Shown here: piece by piece, positions 13,061 to 23,314 of the stretch
Numbering within the stretch: position 1 is the first letter of the stretch
How the letters are laid out: every line of letters starts with the position of its first letter
Assembly: GCA_022925895.1 (NCBI GenBank)
Contig: JAKSYS010000177.1
Span: forward strand, 1-64,000
Source of the DNA: Fragilaria crotonensis
Taxonomy: Eukaryota > Bacillariophyta > Fragilariophyceae > Fragilariales > Fragilariaceae
Reading direction: 5' to 3'
Length of the DNA: 64,000 bases
Position numbers and translations under genes: made by a program
The notes under the pieces: model-generated
Database searches by the model: none
Seen by the model: only the letters and a program-made list of their open reading frames with translations
Told to the model about the DNA's origin: nothing

Positions 13061-13149
13061 CGTTGGCCCTCCTCCGGCCGCCTGCTGTACCGACTGCGTG
13101 TACAGGCACCATTCGTACCTTCTCCGTAGAAGATGGAAGTCATCTTGTT

Positions 13150-14250
13150 TTCGATCGCGCTCTCCCCCAGAGACCCTCCTCGCCTGATCAGAGAAGGCGA
13201 ATCATAGCAGGCATATGCAATGAGTGCCTGTATCTCTTTTTTGGAGTCCGCCCGATATGTTGGTCGACCGTTTCGACTGGTTTTTTGTGGATTTGCTCAT
13301 GGCGGAAATTTTGTTCTTTGACGTTTGATGAATGTCGAAGATTCTGCTAATGAAGCTCTACTGAAACACATGATAACTTTAGTATCTTTTGTACTCAAAT
13401 CCATTCAACGCCAAATTTCTTCTACTCTTATGCATGCCAATATGTAAAACATAAACAGCATTCCAAGTCGTCTGCTTTGTAATTAATTCTAGGGAGTACA
13501 AAGTACGACTGCAAGGACCATTTTTCGACTTTCCGCAAAGACAAAACGTGCATCCCCAAAACTGCCACCGAATGGCGCGCGCGTTTTGGGAATCCGGGTA
13601 CTTTTGATCGAAAGCACAGAACGCCGCGGGCGTTCTGTGTGAAAGCCGGGTTCTCACGAAACGCAACAACCGAGTTTGTGTATGAAGGGCTACGTAATAG
13701 AACTCGGACTTAATGGGACCAGGCATGGGAGGGTGTGCTGGTACTACAGTAGGCTGTGCCAATGGAGTACAATGCGAGTTGCGGTGCGCGGGCAGGCGGC
13801 TATTCTTGTCTTCGGAACTCATCTGATTGTCACCGATAACCGCATCCGATAGAGAAGCTCGTCGTTTGATCCGAGACGGCGAATCGTAGCATTCGAACGA
13901 AACGAGCGACTGCCTTTCTTTCACGAGCCGCGCGGCATGTCTGTCGAGTGCTTCTTGCGGTTTTTTTGGCCCATTTGCTCATGGCGGCAAATTTGTTCGG
14001 CGAACGACGTGACAAGCGACAAACGAGAGGACTGATCCACATGATAGCTTTAGAGTACATTTTTAACGCAACTATATTCAACGCCTGATTTCTTTTACAC
14101 TTATACATGACAGTATAGTACTAATAAAATGCTCTCCGATTCTGCGGTTTTGTGGTTATTTCTAGTAGGGAGTACGCCTGTATAAAGGACCATATTTCAC
14201 GTTTTCACAGTACAGAACTGGACGTCCGTTCTGCTGAAAACGTTTCGTTC
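13150..14250. repeat. Diverged duplication of the Harbinger right-end region
   Basis: About 13.17-13.66 kb and 13.85-14.25 kb align in the same order through shared landmarks: ttgctcatggcgg, acatgataactttag or acatgatagctttag, attcaacgcc, tctagtagggagtac or tctagggagtac, and aaggaccat, then a TIR-like stretch (ttctgtgtgaaagccgg near 13630). The copies have many differences, so the duplication is older than the last insertion. It may be a fossil end of an earlier element boundary. Confidence 0.6.
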
Positions 14251-14266
14251 GCTGCAAGCACCGGCC

Positions 14267-14280
14267 TGAAAGCACCGGCC
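14267..14280 (-). repeat. Right terminal inverted repeat of Harbinger element
   Basis: TGAAAGCACCGGCC followed by TGA. A second copy of AGCACCGGCC lies immediately inside (14257-14266), so the terminal motif is tandemly doubled here. Confidence 0.9.
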
Positions 14281-14484
14281 TGATATCGTATATGTGAACA
14301 TGTACATACTAACAGGAATCTCTCCTACATGTACCTGGTACCAGTACTCTACAAGTATGCCTGCACATGGGCCGGCGCCGTAGCATGGGCCTTAAATCCG
14401 AGAGAAACCAAGAACCAGCACAAGCCTTTTTACCCATACAATCAATACGACGACTACAGTCAGCAGGGCCAGGTACCAGGTACC

Positions 14485-15947
14485 ATGAGCAAGAGTAACC
14501 TCATCTCCCCTCTAGAACTGGAGACTCTTTCCTTTACACGAGATGGCAATGAGTCGCCTCCACAACAGCAGCAACAAGAGCAATCGTTTCAACCTTGCCT
14601 TTCCTTTCAGAATCTGTTCGCATTGACAGCAGCGTACGCATCGTATTACAGTCACATCACCGTTCCGATTGCTGCCATATGTCTCGTTGTTGTCGTTATC
14701 TTGACACTTGATGTCGTTGCCTCGGCTTCCACAAGTAAACACGTCGCAATGGTCAAGCATGAGTACTCCAATACTGTGCATTCGACGTACGAACTCAAGA
14801 TGCAACAAATTGATCATTGGTGTCTGTCGGTGAGTACCTGGTTGCTAGCTGGTTGCAAGTTTTACTACTCCTCGCTTTCGGTTTTAAATGTAGATAATGG
14901 GTCTCACGGTTTCCAATCTTTGTCTACGCTCACATGTGTCCAGGGCGGGGATGACGACTGCAGTTGTGATGATCCGACCATGCCAATGTCAAATGAGCAA
15001 ACCAAGGGCTGGGTCAAGGCACACAAGTACAACAAATTGCTGTTGGATGGAGCATCTAGTCTAACGAATATTGATGTGGTCATGGTCGGGGATCAAACCA
15101 TTGAAGAATGGAATGCCCGCTGGTATGGAACCCCTAAGAAGGACTACGAGGGAGCCAAAACATACTTTGATAAGACGTTCAAGCGAGCCAATGGTGGAGA
15201 CGTCGAAGGGTTGGCCTTGGGAGTGGCTGGTGATTCGGTAGGTAGAACGCAACAAAAGTCATGTTGACACTGTCCTTTGCTTGAATGAAAGAGTTGTTGT
15301 TCTTCCACTACCACATTGACAATGCGTCCTCACAACTGTACCACTCTGGCATTTCTCAGATCTCCAATCTCTTATGGCGCCTACAACATGGTGAAATGCC
15401 TAGCGGAATCAACCCCCCTGTATGGTGGGTTCTCATTGGCGCGAACGACTTGAATGTCGGTCAATGTTCGGAAGAGGCAGTGGTCCTGGGCATTCTGCGT
15501 CTCGCCGAGTACATTGCGGAGCAAAAGCCGGGATCCATAGTGGTTATTAATTCCATACTGCCCGCATTGACAACCGTCAAACCAAGTTTGAAGAGCGCGC
15601 ACTTCAAGTCTTTTGATTTGTTCCCTTCGATCCGGGTGGTAAATGAGCAGTTGGAACTATTTTGTAAGAAGCACTCAGAATTTCGATTCTTCGACGCTAC
15701 TCCCTTGTTTTTTGATGGGGCAATTCCGTCGTCGACGAACAAGTCAAAAAAGAAGACCATGCCCTCTCTCAAAACCAGTCTCATCAATGACGATGGCAAG
15801 CTGACAGTTGCAGGTCACAAAGTTTGGGCTGATGCAATGGTGAATGAAGTGAAGAAGCTATTGTATGTTGATCACGATGGTAACTTCATCAATTATGGCG
15901 ATGACTACAATGCACCGGGTATTGTTGGTGATGACTACAGAAATTAG
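14485..15947 (+). CDS. Membrane-anchored SGNH-hydrolase-like protein, catalytic residues replaced
   Basis: Exons join(14485..14829,14944..15237,15360..15947) give 408 aa. An in-frame ATG at 14329 would add 52 residues. One hydrophobic segment (ITVPIAAICLVVVVILTL, about residues 56-73) suggests a type II membrane protein with the domain outside or in a lumen. SGNH blocks are visible: block I VMVGDQTIEEW, block II GVAGDSISNLLWRL (built across intron 2), block III IGANDLN and block V DDGKLTVAGH. In active enzymes block I is GDS and block V is DxxH. Here the nucleophile position is Gln (about 166) and the His position Lys (about 360), so the protein is probably not an esterase. Intron 1 (114 bp) has no stop and a length divisible by three, so retention would add 38 residues. 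Confidence 0.82.
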
Positions 15948-15983
15948 AAATAAGAACTTGCCTGACTATGCACAGTTGCACTT

Positions 15984-16697
15984 TTACAAATCCTTGTGTT
16001 TCGGGTACAAGTCCTTTAGAGCTCGCAACTCCTCACTCTCCTCGTACTTCTTTGGGCGTAGCACAGGCGGATCATGTTTCGGTTCATACATGAACAATGC
16101 TCCAGCAATATCCGCAAAGCCCATTCCAAAACCAGTTCCTAAAGCCGTAAAGATTGCCTTATCAAATCGTCTCCTGGCCATGAAACTCGCAAGGAAACCA
16201 GTGATCGCTCCCGCATAGACAGCGTTCCACGGATCCCGGATCTCACGAACGGTTTCAAAGTTGCACTGACTAAAGGTGAATGTGCCCATGGCCACGCCCA
16301 TAAAGATGGTGGGCTGGAGCACCTTGGCACCCACGCTACGCACGGAGAACGCATCAACAAACCTGCCGCGATTGTCTTGAACGTTATCAGGGTACCACGC
16401 GATTTGGCACGCACCATAGAACAAGCCGGTACCAAAACCGAGGGCCTGGAAGACGACGAACATTGAAAAGGTTGAGCATCGTACGAGGCGCCATTTGACT
16501 CATTCGATTAGAGCTCAGTAACGTACCGAATTTTGAAGCGTTCGTAAGATCGTGTCTTGTCCAGGGGTCATGTCCCCAGCAAAAGCTGCGGGCAAGGGAG
16601 ACTTATAGGAGGATGTAGACAGGATGGCTGTCTTGCCAGAGAGGACCTCTTGGGTCTTTGCATGAAGGGCTTTCTCCATCGTCGGGTGTCCCTCCAC
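15984..16697 (-). CDS. Tim17/Tim22/Tim23-family inner-membrane protein, NDUFA11-like
   Basis: Two exons, complement(join(15984..16445,16527..16697)), give 210 aa. The 81-bp intron has GTACGT/CAG borders and joins LQNS to ALGFGTGLFYGACQ. The glycine-rich hydrophobic segments TIFMGVAMGTFTFSQC, DPWNAVYAGAITGFLASFMARRR and AIFTALGTGFGMGFADIAGALF are typical of the Tim17 family. The pairing of a DPWN motif with AGAITGF resembles NDUFA11 (B14.7) of mitochondrial complex I more than the translocase subunits. The location would be the mitochondrial inner membrane. The assignment to complex I is inference; a small Tim17-like import subunit is the alternative. Its 3' end converges on the SGNH-like gene with about 36 bp between stops. 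Confidence 0.75.
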
Positions 16698-17942
16698 AAC
16701 AAATATCGACAGCTATGAGGCTTGTGAAACGTCGTATGTGAAGCAGTGAGTGTGAGGTGTGAGCGTACGGGTGGTAGGTGGTAGAGTACGAGTACGACGT
16801 GCATGTATTGTTACTGCAGTATTTAGTGTACAAGGTACTGGTACTTGTAACTTGTAACCGACATTCACCGTTCGCCGAAGTACAGTACTTGTATTTGTTG
16901 TATGTTGAAGTACCCTGTACCTGGTATACTGAATACTGAGAACAGAACACTACAGTACTGAGTACCGTTTGAACATGTACTACGACTACTATGTGCAGTC
17001 TGCATGAACATCAGAGACGGGAATCTCTGAAAATATCAAATCCATGGGTGCCCACGTAAACCTACTACTAGGCTCATGGAAATACCAGCCCAAACCCACC
17101 CAGTTCCGTACATAGTAGCACTGCAGTATAGTATTCATCAGATGACGGATGACACCCCGAATCGTGCCAAATTTATGTTGCATTCGGTTTCAAGATTCGC
17201 AAGTCGCAAGACGGTTGGCGCTGGTATCACATATGAACTTATGAAGACTTTAGTCTACTTTGTACTTTGTACTAAGCTTTATAGGTATGCATAGAAGGTC
17301 GTACGTGCTCGTAAAACCGTATGATAAGTGACATAGAGCATACAGTAGAGCGTAGAGTGTTGAGAGTCTTGTTCCAAGACGGTACCAGACTTGCTCGTAC
17401 CGGTACTGGTACGTTGTATCTGGTACTGCGATACCAGCTCGTATGGTCATAGTACAGTACTACAGTATCCGTAATACGTTGGTACTGTAGCAATTCGCAT
17501 GACCGCTGGTCCGTAAAGCAGGGCATGACATGTACTAGTAAGTGATGCAGTCTGATTCATATGTGTCTGCGAATCTCTGCGTACAAAACACAAGTACAGT
17601 GCCGTACTCGAGTTCTCCTACAAGCGAATTCGATGAAGTCTTCATCTCAACGTTACATCACTCTGAACTCTGCATCAATTGCTCAGTAGATATACTACTA
17701 TTACACGCAAAGTCGAGGCCTCCTCACCACAATCCTCCATCGTTAACCCTCTTATTCTTGTAAAGCTGTCAGCTGTGTTCAAACAACTGAAGCAAGAGTC
17801 GCATAGTCTAGTCATCAATCCGGATTTGACCATCGTCGGCTATCGTGCGATATTGCGATATCCCCGTAGCACTACGTGACCCTATACTGTTCTCGTGCCT
17901 GGTGTGCTCGAGTACTTGGATACTCCCTTTCCTCCAGATATC
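16698..17942. other. Intergenic region rich in GTAC-type short palindromes
   Basis: No gene supported. It holds dense islands of gtac, agtact and ggtacc words at about 16780-16985 and 17260-17550. The 3' part is the upstream region of the first EGF gene. Confidence 0.6.
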
Positions 17943-20089
17943 ATGGCACAGCTTTCAAATTTATTGCGCTGGGCATTCTTGGTTGTTGCCTGCGTCGCTC
18001 AAGGTGTCTTTGGAGACGACGGCTGCGCCTTGGTTTGCAATAATGGCAAGTGTAAAAACGAGACCGCTACCTTCAACGACCAACCCCAAGCTGATGAAAA
18101 TGGCAAGCCATTCGAATTCCTTGAAGTCAAAGACATAGATGGGCAGTCCTGCGAATGTGATGAGGGATGGACTGATGTCTTCTGCGCAACGCAAGTTAAC
18201 AAATGTGAAAACTCGACTCATGCGTGTTACTTTGGAGGTGTTTGTGTGGACGGCATAGCGGAGGGAACAAACGAAGAGATACATGTCTGTGACTGCCGAA
18301 ATGCAGTGAACAACGATGGCATCAACTATCTTGGTGCTTATTGTCAGAAACCATCTCCTGTAGATCTTCCCAGGGGTGCGGATCCGGTGCCGGACTCAGT
18401 TGTTTGCGACGAAGTGACGATGCGGTTTTGCATCAACGGAGGAAGTTGTGTCGATTCCTTGTAAGTGCTTGACCATGTTTCGATACTGCGTGTTAACTCT
18501 CTGTCAAGGCATATCATTGACTCGATCATCATATTCACATTCGTCTCTTTGGCGACTAGTATTCAAGGCGAAGATTCGTGCAATTGCCCAGACGAGTACA
18601 CGGGCTACCATTGCGAATTTCATAAAACTCAACTTGACCAAGGCAATCTAGGCATCTGTTCGATGGATTGCCAAAATGGCGGGACTTGTCAAATTGGCTA
18701 TCGAAATGCAACAGACTCGGAGATTTATCTCAATCCTGACTTCGATCCTAATGTACCAACTAGATTCGAACACTGTCAGTGTCCTGACGGCTTCGCAGGT
18801 GAGTATTGCGAGCAGAAATTCAGCACTTGCGGGGATGCTGAAAATATGTATTGCGCGTTTGGCACTTGTGAAACCGTCCCAATTGACGATAGCGGTAACG
18901 AGGAAGTTGTATGTGCCTGCAATGTCAACTTGGACGAAAGTTATGCCGGCATTGGATGTGGTGTTCGGGCGTCTTCATACTGCACGTGGTCGCCTGGCGT
19001 GAATGGACGCCAATTCTGTACGAACAATGGGACGTGCACCGTGATTGGAGATGGGTGAGTCACACCACCTGAAATTCACGTTTTACTCTTGTTGTCGTAC
19101 GCCTCGTTTAACATTCCATCATCGCAGTCTCTATAACTGCACATGCACAGGAGGATATCACGGTCCTCATTGCGAGTTCGCCGATAGCGTGGAAGCACCC
19201 GAATCGTACAAGACGTGCTCGCTCATCTGTCAGAATGGAGGAGTTTGCGCGGAGGGGCGCAAGGATTATGGGATGCTGACGCACATTGCCGATATCGGTC
19301 ACTTGATAAACAACACCTTTTCTACTAGTCTTGAACACTGCGTCTGCGCTACTGGCTACACTGGGGATCTTTGTGAGCATGTCGTACAAGTTTGTGCTGA
19401 CAACCAACATGTCTGCTTTCACGGAAGTGAGTGCGTTGATGATGATGGAGGCGATAGTGAGTGTGATTGTGATGCCAGTCAAGATTCTGCAGGGGTTTCG
19501 ACGGCTGGTGAATATTGTCAGTACAAGGCCACGGTCGAGTGTGATGCGGAAAGTGGAGTGTTTTGCGTCAACAATGGAGTCTGTCACAATGGCGGCTGCG
19601 ATTGCCCAGAGCCTTTCCGAGGACCGTACGTTGGTTTTGCTCTTCTAGATTTTGTGATTGCAGCAAAATCGCCAACTTACATCATCCTTCTCGTTTTCCA
19701 GACGCTGCGAGTTTAAGATGCAGATAGCTGATATAGACGGGGTGAACAATGGCGATTTGCCAAAAGACTACATGAGCCAGGCGAATTCGAATGTTATTAT
19801 TGTCACGGGCGTCATGGCTGCCTTGGCAATACTGGCTATTGTTGCGATTGTGCACGTGACGGGCGCTCAGGCTGAAAGGTATGATGACGGCATCAATGTG
19901 CCTCCCGTAGCTGCGTTTCCTCCATTGCCATCGTCTGCGAACATAGCGCCGGCATCTGTCAACGACTCGCTGGCCGAGAGCGTGGTTTCATCGAATTCTC
20001 CCCATACGGTGGTCGAAGGTTCTGCCCAGGATGTCGCCCGGGATGTGAAGAACGATACGGAGGACATAGAGCACAACGAGATTCTTTGA
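17943..20089 (+). CDS. EGF-repeat type I membrane protein (paralog 1)
   Basis: Four exons, join(17943..18460,18560..19054,19128..19625,19702..20089), give 632 aa. All three introns are phase 2 and 73-99 bp. The ATG at 17943 starts a signal peptide (MAQLSNLLRWAFLVVACVA). The ectodomain has repeated EGF-like modules: CNNGKC, CECDEGWTDVFC, CYFGGVCVDG, CINGGSCVD, CNCPDEYTGYHCE, CQNGGTCQIGY, CQCPDGFAGEYCE, CTCTGGYHGPHCE and CDCPEPFRGPRCE. A single membrane span (VIIVTGVMAALAILAIVAIVHV) precedes a short Pro/Ser-rich cytoplasmic tail. It is probably a surface or secretory-pathway adhesion or receptor-like protein; no enzymatic domain is visible. The acceptor of intron 1 (after gactag) was chosen to keep frame and is the least certain junction. 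Confidence 0.85.
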
Positions 20090-20817
20090 GAAAAGTGTCA
20101 TCAAATAAGACGTAATAAATGTGGTAGGCCTTCGCGTTTCGCTCCACCGTTACACCGATACATTTAGATTTGCTGCCGCCCTCGTGCTGGAATGCCTATA
20201 TAAATTGGAGTTGTGACGGATTACAAATACAAAATACTCGGAGTACTCATTACTCATTGTATTTTTACATGTGTATGACGTATCACATGATGAGCGATAC
20301 TAGTTCCTCTTAAACGTGGAACTCAACTATGCATGTGTTGGTTAACTTTTTGGTGGCTGCTGAGTACATGTACATAACACTCTACAGTACCACGTACCTG
20401 GTACCATTTGACATAGTATGTTACATTTGGACCAGTACGGGGTACTTGCAAGAGTCGTATGTCGCCTATATGCTATACGTGAGATAAGAGATATAATTAC
20501 ATCTATGACTGGTCGTGTTTCGGAACCATACTGTCATGTGTGAAGGCATAGGAGTACTACTACTACCGGTAGTAGCAGTACTACTACAAAAATGCACATG
20601 TGCCAGATTCTCGAAAACAGGCTTGAATCTTCTACATGCGTATGGCGGTATGTACAAGTACAATACTGAAGAGTTCCAGATGATTTGGGTGTCTCGTGTC
20701 TCGTCAAACCCTTCCGGCGTGCGACTCTCCTGTACGAGAATCATTACAACTGATCCACCCTGACGGCAACCGTAATCAGTCACTTTCTTCCGCAATTTGA
20801 TTACGGCACTTCCTAGC
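20090..20817. other. Intergenic spacer between the EGF paralogs
   Basis: About 730 bp. It holds GTAC-rich words (20230-20460) and a small palindrome around actactaccggtagtagcagtac (20552-20580). No gene seen. Confidence 0.6.
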
Positions 20818-22885
20818 ATGCGTATCTTTCTCGTCATTATACTCGCGTTCAGCGCAGGTGCTCAGCAAGAAAGGTGCGGCATCGATGCGCCGGAATGTAT
20901 TCTGGAATGCAACAACAGAGGAACTTGCTGCGTAGGCCAAGTCGACACAACCAATTTGCCTAAAAACCCCGATGGAACTCTCTTAGACGTACACGAGCAG
21001 ACTTCCGTTGATGGACAGTATTGTAATTGTAACGATGGGTGGACGGGCGTGGAATGTGGCAGTTCGTTCTATTACTGCGATAACGATGCGAATGCTTGTT
21101 ACAACAATGGCGTATGCACGGAAGGCACGCTCCCCACTGGTGAAACAGTATATCTCTGTGACTGCCGGAATGCAAAAGACGACGCAGGAATCAATTACGT
21201 TGGTCTTTACTGCGAGCAGGCTGTACCTCAAGTTGGTGCTCCGGACGTAGATGGAGACTTCAGTGTGGTTTGCAATGAGGATGGGTCGGAATTTTGCCTT
21301 AACGGCGGAGAATGTGGAACCCCGTAAGTAGTTGTGTGGTGCGGTGTCGTGTCGATTTAGTGGCATTCATTCATGCTCATCTCACGGCTCTTGATGGTCA
21401 TGTTCAGTGACGATGACAATTTTCTCGTGTCAGGTTGCACATGTTCCTCTGAGTTCACAGGGCTCCACTGCGAACTCTACTACGACCCTACTCAGAATTG
21501 CACTCGCGAGTGCTTGAACGGCGGTGAATGTGCTCTTGGGTATCGAAACAAAACTCAGCCAGAGGGATGGTTGGATCCAGAGACGGCCGATGCTAATGAT
21601 TACGCGCAATATCAACACTGCAATTGCGCACATGGCTTTTCTGGGCCCTATTGCGAAACTCCGCATGACCCCTGCGGCGCGGATGACGATGCACAAGTTC
21701 ATTGTTTCAATGGTGGAACCTGTGTAGCACCAACCGATCAGAATGGTTTGGACTCGTTCGGCTGTGACTGCTCTACCGCGAAGAACCTCACCCATAGCTT
21801 TTCGGGTCTCTACTGCCAGACACCATCCTCCGAGTTTTGCCCTCCATCGCCATCGGGTGAGGGATCCTCGTTCTGTGTCAATAATGGAACATGCACCGAA
21901 GTAGGATTTGAGTAAGTGGGCTCATCCAAAGATTCTAAGCCCTTGGCTCGTGCATGGGCGTGTCACTTACTCATGTCATTTTACAGGATCTTTGGGTGCA
22001 AGTGCCCTGATGGCTACGAAGGCGCTAGTTGCGAATTCAGGCCTGATACCATCCCGCTTCTTCCAAAGGATTTATTCATTTGTGAGACAGTTTGTGAAAA
22101 TGGTGGTTATTGCAGGGAGGGAGGAAAAGATTTTGGTATCTTCGACGATTTTAACGGCGTTGACCACATGTTTAACGCAACATACACCCCAGACTTTGAA
22201 CACTGCATTTGCCCTGAAGGTTACACTGGATTGCTTTGTGAGATTACTGTCGACATTTGCCCGAACGGAACGCATGTTTGTTTCCACGGAGGTGAGTGTG
22301 TCCCATTCGGGGATGAGTGGCACTGCAATTGTAACACCAGCGAAGCGTTGGCAGCGGGGCCACTTTGTCAGCACTTAGCGACAAGCACTTGCTCTGAGAG
22401 TGAAAGTACCGCCCCTTTCTGTGTGAATGATGGTATATGCCAGCAGGATGGTTATTGCTTTTGTCAGGATGGATTCAGAGGAGAGTAAGTGACCATCGAG
22501 ATGCTCCTGCCTCCTGCCCCTTTGCTCATGGTAACTCACACCTTGCGCGTTGCCCAGCCAATGCGAAATTGTTGAACAAAATGATGATGATCAATTTCCT
22601 TCAGTGCAACAAGTTCTTCCAGACGATTACCAATCTAGCAGCAATCTAAATGTCACGGTGTTCACAGGGATTGCCGCTTTCATTGCAATTTCCATCATAG
22701 TTGTGACAGTTGCAATAACATACATGAACCAGGTGGTGGTTGACTCGGGGATGCCTCATGCACCACCACAGTCAGCGTTCGCTCGCTCTATCAATGATAA
22801 TGGCGCGTCAGACGTTCAGCTTCAAGAGTCTTTCGTGTCTGATGCGCAGGGCCACAGTGATGCCGATACACCAGAGATTATTTAG
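20818..22885 (+). CDS. EGF-repeat type I membrane protein (paralog 2)
   Basis: Four exons, join(20818..21323,21408..21911,21987..22484,22558..22885), give 611 aa. All introns are phase 2 (73-84 bp) and fall at the same places as in the upstream neighbour, so the pair arose by tandem duplication. The ATG at 20818 opens a signal peptide (MRIFLVIILAFSAGA). Modules match paralog 1 in order, for example CDCRNAKDDAGINYVGLYC against CDCRNAVNNDGINYLGAYC. A membrane span (VTVFTGIAAFIAISIIVVTVAITYM) precedes a 60-residue tail. No enzyme domain is seen. Sequence identity is moderate, so the duplication is not recent. Confidence 0.87.
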
Positions 22886-23111
22886 GTTATCACTTCAAAG
22901 GTCTGAAATGTAGCACTAAATGGGCTTTGAGCCACTACTTTTACCCCGGCTACTAGGCTAAAGAAGACAGCTAGAGCAACGTCTCAGTCAACAAGTGCCT
23001 GGGTTATAGTAAGATCCTGCCTTGATTAATACACCAAAGATCGGAATCATAATGGTGCATGTATTGGTGGATGAAATCTGCAGTTTTTGCTTCGTTGTCA
23101 TACCGGAGTCC

Positions 23112-23314
23112 TGTTTAATACTAACTACTGTGGTACTGGTTACTATAGCACAATTCGCAAGAGGTGTCAACGCGGAGTCAGGATACGATTCGGATTTCTC
23201 CAGACGTATCTAATCTAACACTTATAATACTTTTGTGTTCTTGTTTTATATCCTCTGTTGCATCCTTTGTTCCTTTTACTATCGTAAGTATATCGTTCCA
23301 TCCAGATTTATTCA
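23112..23314 (+). repeat. 5' LTR of copia-type fossil
   Basis: 203 bp, nearly identical to 25776-25978 in the same orientation. Confidence 0.88.

Larger units (their letters stand above)
9454..14283. mobile_element. PIF/Harbinger DNA transposon with two convergent genes
   Basis: Element ends are 9457 and 14280. Both ends carry the perfect 14-bp inverted repeat GGCCGGTGCTTTCA (9457-9470 and 14267-14280). A direct TGA (9454-9456 and 14281-14283) flanks them, matching the 3-bp duplication typical of Harbinger insertions. At the right end the repeat is doubled in tandem (14253-14280). Inside are a plus-strand DDE transposase (about 9.7-11.5 kb), a convergent minus-strand second gene (11.6-13.06 kb) and about 1.2 kb of non-coding right-end sequence present as two diverged copies. 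The transposase frame is interrupted, so this copy looks inactive. Confidence 0.88.

Noticed and set aside
13379-14108. Minus-strand open frames in the right part of the Harbinger element
   Set aside because: They overlie the duplicated non-coding subterminal region and cross the internal TIR-like sequence, so chance frames are more likely than genes.
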